From assembly GCF_028291725.1 (NCBI RefSeq), contig NZ_JAQGNT010000085.1:35986-99985 (forward strand): DNA of 64,000 nt, read 5' to 3'. The notes beneath the pieces are model-generated. The model searched no databases, had not been told where the DNA came from, and saw nothing but the letters and a program-made list of their open reading frames with translations. The DNA comes from Hydrocarboniphaga sp. Lineage in GTDB: Bacteria; Pseudomonadota; Gammaproteobacteria; Nevskiales; Nevskiaceae. The position numbers were made by a program, and so were the translations under genes. Each line of letters begins with the position of its first letter. The stretch's first letter is position 1. Below, piece by piece: positions 26,494 to 37,010 of the stretch.

Positions 26494-27132
26494 TTAAGCC
26501 TTGGCCGCGACCACCGCGTTGAAGATCGTCAGCGCGCTCTCCACGACATCGTCGAGATCGCGTTTGAAGCCTTCCATGAACCAGCTCATCGCGATGAAGA
26601 CCACCGAGCCGACCAGGCCGGCGGTGACCAGGTCTTCGAGCTGGTCCGGCACCGCCGGCTGCGGCAGGCGCCGGGCGGTCATCCGGATCAGCATCGCGAA
26701 GTCGGCGACCGCGCTCTGACTCAGGCGCGTGACCTCCGGGCTGACGCCGAGGATCTCGAACAGCAGGATGCGCGCGGCATCCGGGTTGTCGCGCATCGCG
26801 CCGAAATAGCCGCTCAGGCCCAGACGCGCCAGCTCGCTTGGTGACTCGGTGCCGGCCGCGAGGATGGTCTGTGCGATCTGCGCCTGCAGCTGCTGCACCA
26901 GGTGCGCGTAGACCGCGCCGAGCAGGCGTTCGCGGTCGCCGATCGCCTCGTAGAAATAGCGCTCGGTCAGGCCGGCCTCGGCGCAGACCGCACGCACCGT
27001 GGTCGCCGCATAGCCTTCGCGGCCGATGACCTTGATCCCGGCCTCGATCAGCCGGCGCTTGCGCTCGTCGCGGCGCTCGTCGGCGCTGGCGCCCCGATAC
27101 GGCCGGCCTGCAGTCTTTGCGGTTTCAACCAT
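26494..27132 (-). CDS. TetR-family transcriptional regulator
   Basis: The 212-residue protein has the TetR N-terminal helix-turn-helix (RRLIEAGIKVIGREGYAATTVRAVCAEAGLTERYFYEAIGDRERLL) at residues 29-73 and a helical C-terminal ligand domain. It is transcribed away from the SDR gene at 27206. The 73-base gap holds a palindrome overlapping a promoter, so it probably represses the SDR gene and possibly itself. The ligand is unknown; fatty acyl or steroid-like molecules would fit the neighbours. Confidence 0.92.
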   Translation of the reverse strand: MVETAKTAGRPYRGASADERRDERKRRLIEAGIKVIGREGYAATTVRAVCAEAGLTERYFYEAIGDRERLLGAVYAHLVQQLQAQIAQTILAAGTESPSELARLGLSGYFGAMRDNPDAARILLFEILGVSPEVTRLSQSAVADFAMLIRMTARRLPQPAVPDQLEDLVTAGLVGSVVFIAMSWFMEGFKRDLDDVVESALTIFNAVVAAKA

Positions 27133-27154
27133 GCCGGCATATTGACTCCCGGCG

Positions 27155-27183
27155 TTGTCAGATGCAAAGTGACATCATATGTT
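27155..27183 (+). promoter_or_regulatory. Promoter of the SDR gene
   Basis: TTGTCA (27155-27160) and TATGTT (27178-27183) have 17-base spacing. The start codon of the SDR gene lies 23 bases after the -10. Confidence 0.5.
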
Positions 27184-27187
27184 GTCA
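27170..27187. promoter_or_regulatory. TetR-type operator palindrome
   Basis: TGACATCATATGTTGTCA is an 18-base palindrome with one mismatched pair. It overlaps the -10 of the SDR promoter in the TetR/SDR intergenic gap, the expected place for a TetR dimer. Confidence 0.6.
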
Positions 27188-27205
27188 AAATAAGCAGGAG
27201 ATTGC

Positions 27206-28048
27206 ATGAAGGACTTTTCCGGTCGCGTCGCGGCCATCACCGGCGCTGGTTCCGGTATGGGCCGCACCCTGGCGGTGCAGCTCGCGCAGCGCGGCTGCCA
27301 CCTGGCGCTCAGCGACGTCAACCCGGAAGGCCTGGCCGGCACCGCCGAGCTGGCGCGCACCCACGGCGTGACGGTCACCACCGCTATCGTCGATGTCGCC
27401 GACCGCCAGGCGATGGAGGACTGGGCCGCCAGCAGCGCTGCCGCCCACGGCAAAATCAACCTGATCTTCAACAACGCCGGCGTCGCGCTGAGCTCGACCA
27501 TGGAAGGCGTCGACTACGCCGACTTCGAGTGGATCATGGGCATCAATTTCTGGGGCGTGGTTTACGGCACCAAGGCCTTCCTGCCGTATCTGAAGGCCGC
27601 CGGCGAAGGCCACATCATCAATACCTCGAGCCTGTTCGGCCTGTGCTCGCAGCCCGGCATGGGCGGCTACAACGCGTCCAAGTTCGCGGTGCGTGGCTTC
27701 ACCGAGGCGCTGCGCCAGGAGCTGGACATGGCCCACTACGGCGTCAGCGCCACCAGCGTGCATCCGGGCGGCATCAAGACCAACATCGCGCGCGCCGGCC
27801 GCGTGTCGCGCAATATCGAAGGCCTGCTGGTCAAGGACTCGACCAAGAGCGGCGAGCACTTCGAAAAGCTGTTCATCACCAGCGCCGACTCGGCTGCGAA
27901 AACCATCCTGCGCGCGGTCGAGCGCAACTCGCGCCGGGTGCTGGTCGGGCCCGATGCGAAGGCCACCGATCTGCTGGTGCGCCTGTTCCCGAGCTTCTAC
28001 CAGGTGGTGCTGTCATGGCTGGCACGCTGGTTCATGAAGGGCGTCTGA
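27206..28048 (+). CDS. SDR-family NAD(P)-dependent oxidoreductase
   Basis: This 280-residue classical SDR has all key motifs: TGAGSGMGR near residues 11-19, NNAG (residues 90-93), Ser in NTSSLFG, and the catalytic YNASK near 156-160. Its C-terminal 60 residues extend past the Rossmann core and end in a hydrophobic helix (FYQVVLSWLARWF), suggesting membrane association. AGCAGGAG precedes the ATG. It is divergent from a TetR gene, which likely regulates it. The substrate is unknown. Confidence 0.9.
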   Translation: MKDFSGRVAAITGAGSGMGRTLAVQLAQRGCHLALSDVNPEGLAGTAELARTHGVTVTTAIVDVADRQAMEDWAASSAAAHGKINLIFNNAGVALSSTMEGVDYADFEWIMGINFWGVVYGTKAFLPYLKAAGEGHIINTSSLFGLCSQPGMGGYNASKFAVRGFTEALRQELDMAHYGVSATSVHPGGIKTNIARAGRVSRNIEGLLVKDSTKSGEHFEKLFITSADSAAKTILRAVERNSRRVLVGPDAKATDLLVRLFPSFYQVVLSWLARWFMKGV

Positions 28049-28061
28049 GCCGAGACGGTGA

Positions 28062-28135
28062 AGGTCGGCAATCCCTTGCCGACGTGAAACCTCGACTGCA
28101 TATCGGAATTCGCACGTCGGCAAAGGATTGCCGAC
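28062..28135. repeat. REP-like element, family B, worn ends
   Basis: Both GGTCGGCAATCCCTTGCCGAC and right-arm CGGCAAAGGATTGCCGAC are present, but the outermost GTA/TAC bases have changed. It lies just after the SDR stop. Confidence 0.8.
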
Positions 28136-28215
28136 GGGAAATCCCCCGAGTGCCAGCGGCCGCGCTGGGGGAAGTGCAGAATTCAGGCTTGGGGTCCGTC
28201 AGCCAGGGGAATGCC

Positions 28216-28713
28216 ATGTTCGATTCGTCGACTTTCACCATCATCCACACCGTGCTCAGCGTGGTCGCGCTGCTGCTCGGCCTCGTCTCGATCGGCGGCC
28301 TGCTCAGCGGCAAGTCTCTGTCGGCCATTGACCTGCCGTATCTGGCGACCTCGGTTGCGACCAGCGTGACCGGCTTCGGCTTCCCGTTCCTGAAGTTCCT
28401 GCCGTCGCACGGCGTTGGCATCCTGTCGCTGATCGCGCTGACGATCGCGGTCTATGCGCGCACGGTCGGCAAGCTCGAAGGCGGCTGGCGCTGGAAGTAC
28501 GCGGTATCGACCACGGTCAGCGTCTATTTCCTGGTGTTCGTCGGCGTCGCCCAGTCCTTCACCAAGGTCGAGCTGCTGCATGCGGCCGCGCCGACGCTGG
28601 CCGAAGGCCCGTTCGTTGCCACGCAGGCCGGTGTACTGCTGTTGTTCGTGCTGCTCGGCGTCGGCGCGGTGCGCATGGCGCCGCGCGGCCTCGGGCTTGC
28701 CCGAACCGCCTGA
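28216..28713 (+). CDS. Hypothetical integral membrane protein, 165 aa
   Basis: The 165-residue protein has four hydrophobic segments (about 8-30, 40-62, 66-84 and 97-115, with another at 135-152) and few charges; I do not recognise a named family. AGGGGA lies just before the ATG chosen here; a much longer upstream extension overlaps the TetR and SDR genes and is not real. It follows the SDR gene after a repeat and converges on an AraC-type regulator. Confidence 0.7.
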   Translation: MFDSSTFTIIHTVLSVVALLLGLVSIGGLLSGKSLSAIDLPYLATSVATSVTGFGFPFLKFLPSHGVGILSLIALTIAVYARTVGKLEGGWRWKYAVSTTVSVYFLVFVGVAQSFTKVELLHAAAPTLAEGPFVATQAGVLLLFVLLGVGAVRMAPRGLGLARTA

Positions 28714-28717
28714 GCGT

Positions 28718-29758
28718 CTACTTGGAGTCCGCCACCGTCTGCGCCGCCGCACCGGCGCGACGCGCTCGCCGGCTTTCGCGGTACTGCACCGGGGTCTGTC
28801 CCGACCAGCGCTTGAACGCGCGGTAGAAAGTGCTGGGCTCCGAAAAGCCCGTTAGATAGACGATGTTCTCGATCGCCTCGTCGGTCTTCGCCAGCAGGCG
28901 CTTGGCCAGGTGGAAACGGAAGTCGGCCAGGATTTGCGAGAAGCTGGTGCCGGCGCGGGCGAGTTCGAAGCGCAGCCGTCGCGGCGGGATGTCGAGTTCC
29001 TTCGCCACGTCTTCCAGGTCGCAGTTCTCCAGCTCCAGCCGCTGCGCGAACACGCCGCGGATGCGCTCGACCAGATCTTCGCGCTTGAGCTTCAGCAGGC
29101 GCTTTTCGGCGAGGCCCTCGTGCAGCAGCAGCAGGTCCGGGTCGGAATGCGGCGAGCGATAATCCAGCATCGCCGGATCGAACCAGATCTCGCTTTCGCG
29201 GCCACCGAACTCGACGCTGCAGCCGAAGATCTTGTCGTATTCCGCCTGTGGCGCGCGCTGGCTGCAGCGCAGCAGGACGCGCTGCGGCCGGAACCGATGC
29301 TCGGTCACCGCGCCGGCAAAGCGCATCAGCTCGTAGACCACGCAGATTTCGGTGTGACGCAACTGCGGCGCATCCATCGCGGTGCCGACCACCGCGACGC
29401 GCACCCCCCTGGCGTCCTGGTCCAGCCGCACGTTGATCGCGTCGGAGATCAGCCGCAGATATTTCAGCGAGCGATTCAGGCCCTCGCCGAAAGTGCGGCT
29501 GCTGAACATCAGGTATTCGAGCACCTCGCCGCGGAAAATCGGCAGGTGCGGACACAGGTGCAGGCCGATCTCCGGGTCCTTGGTGACGGACTCGATCGTG
29601 CTCCAGAAAAAAACCTGTTGCTGATGCGGCGTGCGCAGCTCGCGCAGGGCCAGCTTTTCGGCGTCGTAGCCGAGGCGTTGATAGATCGCGGCGACGTCGA
29701 GCCCGGCCTTGACCATGCCCTGGTGAACGACCTGCAGTAGTTGCCCGGAATCCCGCAT
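28718..29758 (-). CDS. AraC-family transcriptional regulator
   Basis: The 346-residue regulator has an N-terminal arabinose-binding-like domain of the OruR/MmsR type and a C-terminal pair of helix-turn-helix motifs: ELDIPPRRLRFELARAGTSFSQIL and the conserved VYLTGFSEPSTFYRAFKRWSGQTPVQYR. I chose the ATG giving MRDSGQLLQVV over one 54 bases upstream, as it starts at the domain and has GAAGG before it. It converges on the membrane-protein gene and precedes a sterol-desaturase-family gene on the same strand. Targets are unknown. Confidence 0.9.
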   Translation of the reverse strand: MRDSGQLLQVVHQGMVKAGLDVAAIYQRLGYDAEKLALRELRTPHQQQVFFWSTIESVTKDPEIGLHLCPHLPIFRGEVLEYLMFSSRTFGEGLNRSLKYLRLISDAINVRLDQDARGVRVAVVGTAMDAPQLRHTEICVVYELMRFAGAVTEHRFRPQRVLLRCSQRAPQAEYDKIFGCSVEFGGRESEIWFDPAMLDYRSPHSDPDLLLLHEGLAEKRLLKLKREDLVERIRGVFAQRLELENCDLEDVAKELDIPPRRLRFELARAGTSFSQILADFRFHLAKRLLAKTDEAIENIVYLTGFSEPSTFYRAFKRWSGQTPVQYRESRRARRAGAAAQTVADSK

Positions 29759-29834
29759 CGGCGCCCTTCGGATTGGATCGCCCAGTGTGCCGGATTGGCC
29801 GCTGCGACACACGCGCGGCGCTTGCCCGGCCCGG

Positions 29835-30701
29835 CTATTCGGCCGGCCGGACCCATTCAGGCGGCGCCCACAGATGCTTCAGCCGCAGGCGCAGCGGGCC
29901 GCGTCGTGCCACGTCACTGAACATGTCGCGCCACTCGTGGAACATCATGACGATCGGATTGCGCGTCTTGATCTGGCGCGTGATGCCGTAGTCGCAAGGC
30001 GCCTCCTCCGGTACGAACGAGCCGAACATCTTGTCCCAGATCACCAGCACACCGGCGTAATTGCGGTCGATGTACTGCGGATTGCGCGCGTGATGCACGC
30101 GGTGATGCGAGGGCGTATTGAACACCGCCTCGAACCCGCGCGGCAGCTTGCGTACCGCCTCGGTGTGCACGAAGAACTGGTAGCCGAGGTTCACCGCGAC
30201 CACCAGGATCACGTGCTCGGGCTTGAAGCCGATCCAGGCCAGCGGCAGCCAGAACGCCCACATGCCCGACAGCGGGTACGTCAGGCTCTGGCGCAGTGCG
30301 GTCGACAGATTCATCGTCTCGGACGAGTGATGGGTGACGTGGCTGGCCCACATCCAGCGGATGCGATGGCTGCCGCGATGGAACCAGTAGTAGAAGAAAT
30401 CCTGCAGCACCACCAGCAGCAACAGCGTCCAGCCGTTGAACGGGATGTCGAACAGCCGGTGCTGGTAGATCCAGTAAAACAGGCCCAGCAGAAGCGCCCA
30501 GGCGATGCCGTCGGTGGCCGCATGCGACAGCGCCAGCACGATGTTGGACCGGGTTTCGTGCAGCGAGTAGGTCTGCTGCCGGCGATGGCGCAGCACCAAG
30601 TACTCCGTCGTCATGCAGACGACGAAGACCGGCGCCATCAGCAGCAGAAAAATCTTCTCGATGCCGATGCGGTGAATCGTAGTGACGAGTTCGCTCAACA
30701 T
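29835..30701 (-). CDS. Sterol desaturase/fatty acid hydroxylase family protein
   Basis: The 288-residue integral membrane protein has the three histidine clusters of this di-iron family: FHRGSHR near residues 98-104, HVTHH near 111-115 and HRVHHARN near 196-203, with hydrophobic helices between. Members hydroxylate or desaturate lipids or sterol-like substrates with O2. The specific substrate is not evident. It lies downstream of fadH on the same strand and upstream of the AraC gene. Confidence 0.9.
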   Translation of the reverse strand: MLSELVTTIHRIGIEKIFLLLMAPVFVVCMTTEYLVLRHRRQQTYSLHETRSNIVLALSHAATDGIAWALLLGLFYWIYQHRLFDIPFNGWTLLLLVVLQDFFYYWFHRGSHRIRWMWASHVTHHSSETMNLSTALRQSLTYPLSGMWAFWLPLAWIGFKPEHVILVVAVNLGYQFFVHTEAVRKLPRGFEAVFNTPSHHRVHHARNPQYIDRNYAGVLVIWDKMFGSFVPEEAPCDYGITRQIKTRNPIVMMFHEWRDMFSDVARRGPLRLRLKHLWAPPEWVRPAE

Positions 30702-30748
30702 GGCTGCATTTTATGCCCTTGCGCCAGACGCAAGACTGGTAAATCCGC

Positions 30749-30825
30749 CACCTGTAGGAGCGGGTCATACCCGCGACTGAGACGTTCGGGAGCACAGTCG
30801 CGGGTATGACCCGCTCCTACAGGTG
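30749..30825. repeat. REP-like element, family C (GTAGGAGCGG)
   Basis: Perfect 30-base inverted arms starting CACCTGTAGGAGCGGG surround a 17-base spacer, between the sterol-desaturase-family gene and fadH. The inner bases differ from the copy at 25116-25185. Confidence 0.85.
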
Positions 30826-30835
30826 GAGGTCGTGG

Positions 30836-33019
<2,184 letters not shown>

Positions 33020-33096
33020 TCAAGCGCCATGGCGAGTACGGGTTCGACGTCGCTAAGCTTGGCCACAATTTCTCACTCCAGATCCGGATTCCCCCA

Positions 33097-34380
33097 ATGA
33101 GCACCATCGGTCGTCGAGTCGCCCTGCTGGGCGGCGCCCGCATCCCTTTTGCCCGTTCCAACACGGTCTATTCCTACAAGAGCAATCAGGACATGCTGAC
33201 CGCTGCGCTGCGCGGAGTGGTCGACAAGTTCCAGCTGCAGGGCGAGCGCCTGGGCGAAGTCGCCGCCGGCGCGGTGCTGAAGCATTCGCGCGATTTCAAC
33301 CTGACCCGCGAATGTGTGCTGTCCTCGGGCCTGGCTGCGGAAACCCCGGCTTACGACGTGCAGCAGGCCTGCGGCACCGGTCTTGAGGCCGCGATCCTGG
33401 TCGGCAACAAGATCGCGCTGGGGCAGATCGAAGCCGGCATCGCCGGCGGCGTCGACACCGCCTCCGACGCGCCGATCGCGGTCGGTGACAAGCTGCGCAC
33501 GATCCTGCTGGATCTCAATCGCGCCAAGACCGCCGGCCAGCGTCTGGCGATCCTGAGCCGCTTCCGTCCGGCGATGCTGGCGCCATCGGCGCCGAACAAC
33601 GGCGAGCCGCGCACGCGCATGAGCATGGGCGAGCACTGCGAGCTGATGGCGCAGGAATGGAAGATCCCGCGCGAAGCCCAGGACCAGCTGGCGCTGGAGT
33701 CGCACCTGAAAGCCGCCAAGGCCTATGACGAAGGCTTCTTCGACGATCTGCTGATCGAGTACGCCGGCGTCACCCGAGACAACAACCTGCGCGGCGACAG
33801 CAAGCTAGAGAAGCTGGCGGCGCTGAAGCCGGTGTTCGACCGCAAGTCGGGCAAGGGCACGCTGACCGCCGCCAATTCCACGCCACTGACCGACGGCGCG
33901 TCCGCCGCACTGCTGTCCAGCGAAGCATGGGCCGACGCGCATGGCTTCAAGCCGCAGGCGTTTCTGGTCCACAGCGAGACCGCTGCGGTCGACTTCGTGG
34001 TCAAGAAAGAAGGTCTGTTGATGGCGCCGTGCTACGCGGTGCCGCGCATGCTGGAGCGCGCTGGGCTGACGCTGCAGGACTTCGATTTCTACGAGATTCA
34101 CGAGGCTTTTGCTGCGCAGGTGCTGTGCACGCTCAAGGCCTGGGAAGACCCCAAGTTCTGCCACGAGCGCCTGGGCCTGGCCAAGCCGCTGGGCGCGATC
34201 GACCGCAGCAAGATCAACGTCAAGGGCAGCAGCCTGGCGCTGGGCCATCCGTTTGCCGCCACCGGCGGCCGCATCCTGGCCACGGCCGGCAAGCTGCTGG
34301 AACAGCGCGGCGGCGGCCGCTGCCTGATCTCGATCTGTGCCGCCGGCGGCATGGGCGTGGTGGCGATCGTCGAGCGCTGA
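33097..34380 (+). CDS. Acetyl-CoA C-acyltransferase (thiolase)
   Basis: The 427-residue thiolase has the acyl-binding Cys in QQACGTGLEA near residue 89, the His-containing motif YEIHEAFAAQ near 332-341, GHPFAATGGR near 385-394 and the C-terminal Cys in SICAAGGMG. Its length and N-terminus (RRVALLGGARIPFARSNTVY) resemble the FadI/trifunctional-beta type, which cleaves 3-ketoacyl-CoA. It is divergent from fadH, so the pair may respond to a common fatty-acid signal from the 200-base gap. Confidence 0.92.
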   Translation: MSTIGRRVALLGGARIPFARSNTVYSYKSNQDMLTAALRGVVDKFQLQGERLGEVAAGAVLKHSRDFNLTRECVLSSGLAAETPAYDVQQACGTGLEAAILVGNKIALGQIEAGIAGGVDTASDAPIAVGDKLRTILLDLNRAKTAGQRLAILSRFRPAMLAPSAPNNGEPRTRMSMGEHCELMAQEWKIPREAQDQLALESHLKAAKAYDEGFFDDLLIEYAGVTRDNNLRGDSKLEKLAALKPVFDRKSGKGTLTAANSTPLTDGASAALLSSEAWADAHGFKPQAFLVHSETAAVDFVVKKEGLLMAPCYAVPRMLERAGLTLQDFDFYEIHEAFAAQVLCTLKAWEDPKFCHERLGLAKPLGAIDRSKINVKGSSLALGHPFAATGGRILATAGKLLEQRGGGRCLISICAAGGMGVVAIVER

Positions 34381-34382
34381 GC

Positions 34383-34462
34383 GTAGGTCGGCAATCCCTT
34401 GCCGACGTGAAACCTCGATTGCGCATCCGGGGGTACACGTCGGCAAAGGATTGCCGACCTAC
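34383..34462. repeat. REP-like element, family B (GTAGGTCGGCAA)
   Basis: A full element with GTAGGTCGGCAATCCC at the left and its near complement ending GCCGACCTAC at the right. It lies between the thiolase and argJ. Confidence 0.9.
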
Positions 34463-34498
34463 TACAATTCGCGGCCTTACTGATCCGCGAGAAATCCG

Positions 34499-35716
34499 AT
34501 GGCCGTCGCCTGGCAGGCTCCCGAATTCCTTTACCCGGTCGCCGGCGTGCGCCTGGGTGTCGCCGAGGCCGCGATCAAGAAACCGGGCCGCAAGGACCTG
34601 CTGCTGATCGAGCTGGCACCGGGCACGCGAGTCGCCGGCGTTTTCACACAGAACGCGTTCGCGGCAGCCCCGGTGCTGGTCTGCCGCGATGTGCTCGCCA
34701 GCGGCGCGACAGTGCGCGCGCTGGTGGTCAATGCCGGCAATGCCAACGCGGCCACCGGCCAGGGCGGGCTCGATGACGCGCGCCTGGTCGCCGGCAGCGT
34801 CGCCGCTGCGCTCGGCTGCGAAGCCGGCCAGGTGCTGCCGTTTTCCACCGGCGTGATCGGCCAGCGTCTGCCGGTTGCGCGCATGACCGCGGCCGTGCCG
34901 GCCGCGAAAGCCGATCTGCGCACTGATGGCTGGCTGGCCGCGATGCGCGCGATCATGACCACCGACACCGTCGGCAAGGGCGCGACGCGGCGTGTGCAGA
35001 CCTCGCAGGGCGAAGTCACCGTCACCGGCATCGCCAAGGGCGTCGGCATGATTCACCCGGACATGGCGACGATGCTGGCCTATATCGGCACCGACGCGCG
35101 CCTGTCGCCGGCCGCGGTCGACGCGGCGCTGAAGACCGCGGTGTCGCGCAGCTTCAACTGCGTGACCGTCGACGGCGATACCTCGACCAATGATTCCTGC
35201 CTGCTGTTCGCGACCGCGCAGGTCGGCGGCGCCGACATCGACACTGCGCATGCCGATTACGCGCCGATTTATGCGGCGATCGAGCAGGTCTGCCTGGAAC
35301 TCGCGCATGCGATCGTCCGCGACGGCGAAGGCGCGACCAAGTTCGTCACGATCAACGTCACTGGCGCGACCGACGAAGCCGCCGCGCGCCACGTGGCGCT
35401 GTCGGTCGCGCATTCCCCGCTGGTGAAGACCGCGCTGTTCGCGTCCGATGCGAACTGGGGCCGCATCGTGATGGCGATCGGCAAATCCGGCGTGCCGGTC
35501 GATCCGGCCAAGGTCGACCTGTGGCTGGACGACGTCAGCCTGCTGCGCGGCGGCCAGCCGCACCCGGAATACCACGACGATCTCGGCGCCGCGGTGGTCG
35601 CAAAAGCCGAGTTCACGATCCGCATCGGGCTAGGAGCCGGCGACGCCAGCGCCACCGTGTGGACCTGCGATTTCAGCTACGACTACGTCAGGATCAACGC
35701 CGAGTACCGCACTTGA
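34499..35716 (+). CDS. argJ: Bifunctional glutamate N-acetyltransferase/ornithine acetyltransferase ArgJ
   Basis: The 405-residue protein has the ArgJ autocleavage region IAKGVGMIHPDMATMLAYIGTD; cleavage before the Thr of DMATML yields alpha and beta chains and exposes the nucleophile. Other conserved segments are NAGNANAATG and SFNCVTVDGDTSTND. It recycles the acetyl group in arginine biosynthesis. The family usually has N in place of D in HPNMAT, a minor difference. It precedes a MutT-type gene on the same strand, a common gammaproteobacterial order. Confidence 0.95.
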   Translation: MAVAWQAPEFLYPVAGVRLGVAEAAIKKPGRKDLLLIELAPGTRVAGVFTQNAFAAAPVLVCRDVLASGATVRALVVNAGNANAATGQGGLDDARLVAGSVAAALGCEAGQVLPFSTGVIGQRLPVARMTAAVPAAKADLRTDGWLAAMRAIMTTDTVGKGATRRVQTSQGEVTVTGIAKGVGMIHPDMATMLAYIGTDARLSPAAVDAALKTAVSRSFNCVTVDGDTSTNDSCLLFATAQVGGADIDTAHADYAPIYAAIEQVCLELAHAIVRDGEGATKFVTINVTGATDEAAARHVALSVAHSPLVKTALFASDANWGRIVMAIGKSGVPVDPAKVDLWLDDVSLLRGGQPHPEYHDDLGAAVVAKAEFTIRIGLGAGDASATVWTCDFSYDYVRINAEYRT

Positions 35717-35749
35717 GCGGTACGACAAAACGATTCGGCCGAACCTGAA

Positions 35750-36694
35750 ATGGCGGTGACCGACGATCCGCGGCCGCTGCTGCAGGTCGCCTGCGGTGTT
35801 CTGCAGCGCGCCGACGGCGCGGTGCTGCTGGCGCAGCGGCCGCCGGGCAAGATCGCGGCGGGTTTCTGGGAGTTCCCCGGCGGCAAGATCGAGCCCGGCG
35901 AATCGGCAGCGGCGGCACTCGCGCGCGAGCTGCATGAAGAACTCGGCGTGACGCTGCGCGCCGCGCGGCCGCTGATCCGCCTGCGTCACGCCTACAGCAA
36001 TCGCATCGTCGTGCTCGACACCTGGCTGGTCAGCGCCTTCGACGGCGAGCCCGAATCGCGCGAAAACCAGGCGCTGGCCTGGACCGCGCTGGACGCGGTC
36101 GGCGGCTACGACACGCTGCCGACGGTGGCGCCGATCCTGAAGCCGCTGCGGCTGCCGCCGGACTATGTGTTCACGCCGCCGATGATGGAGGCGGCCGCGA
36201 TTCGGGCCGGGCTGAGCCGCATGCCGAAGCACGCGCTGCTGCGCCTGCGGCTGCCGGCGCTGGGCGATGCCGCCTACGCGGCGCTGGCGTCATCGCTCGC
36301 GAAGAGCGTCGCCGATCATGGCCTGCGCCTGGTGCTCGACCGCGATCCAGCGCTGTCACGTGAACTCGGTTGCGGCTGGCACGCGCCGGTCGCTGCCTGG
36401 CGCTCGCTGGCTGCGCGGCCCGACGTAGTGGCCTTCTTCGGCTCTGCGCACACGCGTGAAGAACTGTTGGCGCTGAATGCCCTGGATGCCGACGCCGCCG
36501 TGCTCGGCCATGTGCAGCCGACGAACTCGCATGCGAATGAAGCTCCGCTGGGCTGGACTGGATTCGCCGAGGCGGCCTTGGAGGCCGGCTTGCCGGTTTA
36601 TGCGATCGGCGGAGTCGGCCCACGCGATCACGAGCGCGCCTGGAACAACGGCGGCCAGGGCTGCGCGGGCATCAACGCGTACTGGCTGCCCTGA
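35750..36694 (+). CDS. Nudix hydrolase (MutT) fused to thiamine-phosphate-synthase-like domain
   Basis: The 314-residue protein has an N-terminal MutT domain with the Nudix box GGKIEPGESAAAALARELHEELGV near residues 44-67, followed from about residue 150 by a ThiE/TenI-like barrel (FGSAHTREELLALNALDADAAVLGHV, YAIGGVGPRD). Such fusions are known in gammaproteobacteria; the MutT part removes oxidised nucleotides such as 8-oxo-dGTP and the role of the second domain is unclear. It follows argJ by 33 bases and converges on yacG across a palindromic repeat. Confidence 0.92.
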   Translation: MAVTDDPRPLLQVACGVLQRADGAVLLAQRPPGKIAAGFWEFPGGKIEPGESAAAALARELHEELGVTLRAARPLIRLRHAYSNRIVVLDTWLVSAFDGEPESRENQALAWTALDAVGGYDTLPTVAPILKPLRLPPDYVFTPPMMEAAAIRAGLSRMPKHALLRLRLPALGDAAYAALASSLAKSVADHGLRLVLDRDPALSRELGCGWHAPVAAWRSLAARPDVVAFFGSAHTREELLALNALDADAAVLGHVQPTNSHANEAPLGWTGFAEAALEAGLPVYAIGGVGPRDHERAWNNGGQGCAGINAYWLP

Positions 36695-36707
36695 TATCGG
36701 TCTGAGC

Positions 36708-36783
36708 GTAGGTTGGGGTGAGCTTGCGAACCCCAACATCGGCGCGGAAGCATGTTGGGGTTCGCAAGCTCACCCCAACCTAC
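36708..36783. repeat. REP-like element, family A (GTAGGTTGGGG)
   Basis: Inverted arms with inner CCCCAACAT/ATGTTGGGG pair fill the gap between the convergent mutT-type and yacG genes. Confidence 0.88.
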
Positions 36784-36787
36784 GTGA

Positions 36788-37000
36788 CTACTGTAGACGG
36801 TCCCGAGGATCGTTCGGCGGCTCGATGTCTTCGCCGTCAACGTCGTTCTCGACTGCCGGAATCGTGTACTGGCCGTTGATCCAGGCGCCGAAGTCCAGCA
36901 GCTTGCAGCGCTCGCTGCAGAACGGCCGGAATGCGTTGCTGGTTTCCAGCGTCGCCGGAGCGCCGCACTGCGGGCAGCGGCCGATTCGAGGCGCGGTCAT
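36788..37000 (-). CDS. yacG: DNA gyrase inhibitor YacG
   Basis: The 70-residue protein has a YacG zinc site: CPQC and CSERCK near residues 9-31, followed by the conserved LLDFGAWINGQYTIP. YacG binds zinc and inhibits DNA gyrase. I chose the ATG giving MTAPRIGRCPQC; a longer upstream frame runs antisense to nothing useful and overlaps zapD. It lies 10 bases downstream of zapD, in the conserved coaE-zapD-yacG order. Confidence 0.93.
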   Translation of the reverse strand: MTAPRIGRCPQCGAPATLETSNAFRPFCSERCKLLDFGAWINGQYTIPAVENDVDGEDIEPPNDPRDRLQ

Positions 37001-37010
37001 CGGGAAAGGC

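Noticed and set aside
26902..28215. Long plus-strand frame ahead of the membrane protein at 28216
   Set aside because: It runs across the TetR and SDR genes in wrong frames and through a repeat; AGGGGA before 28216 marks the true start.
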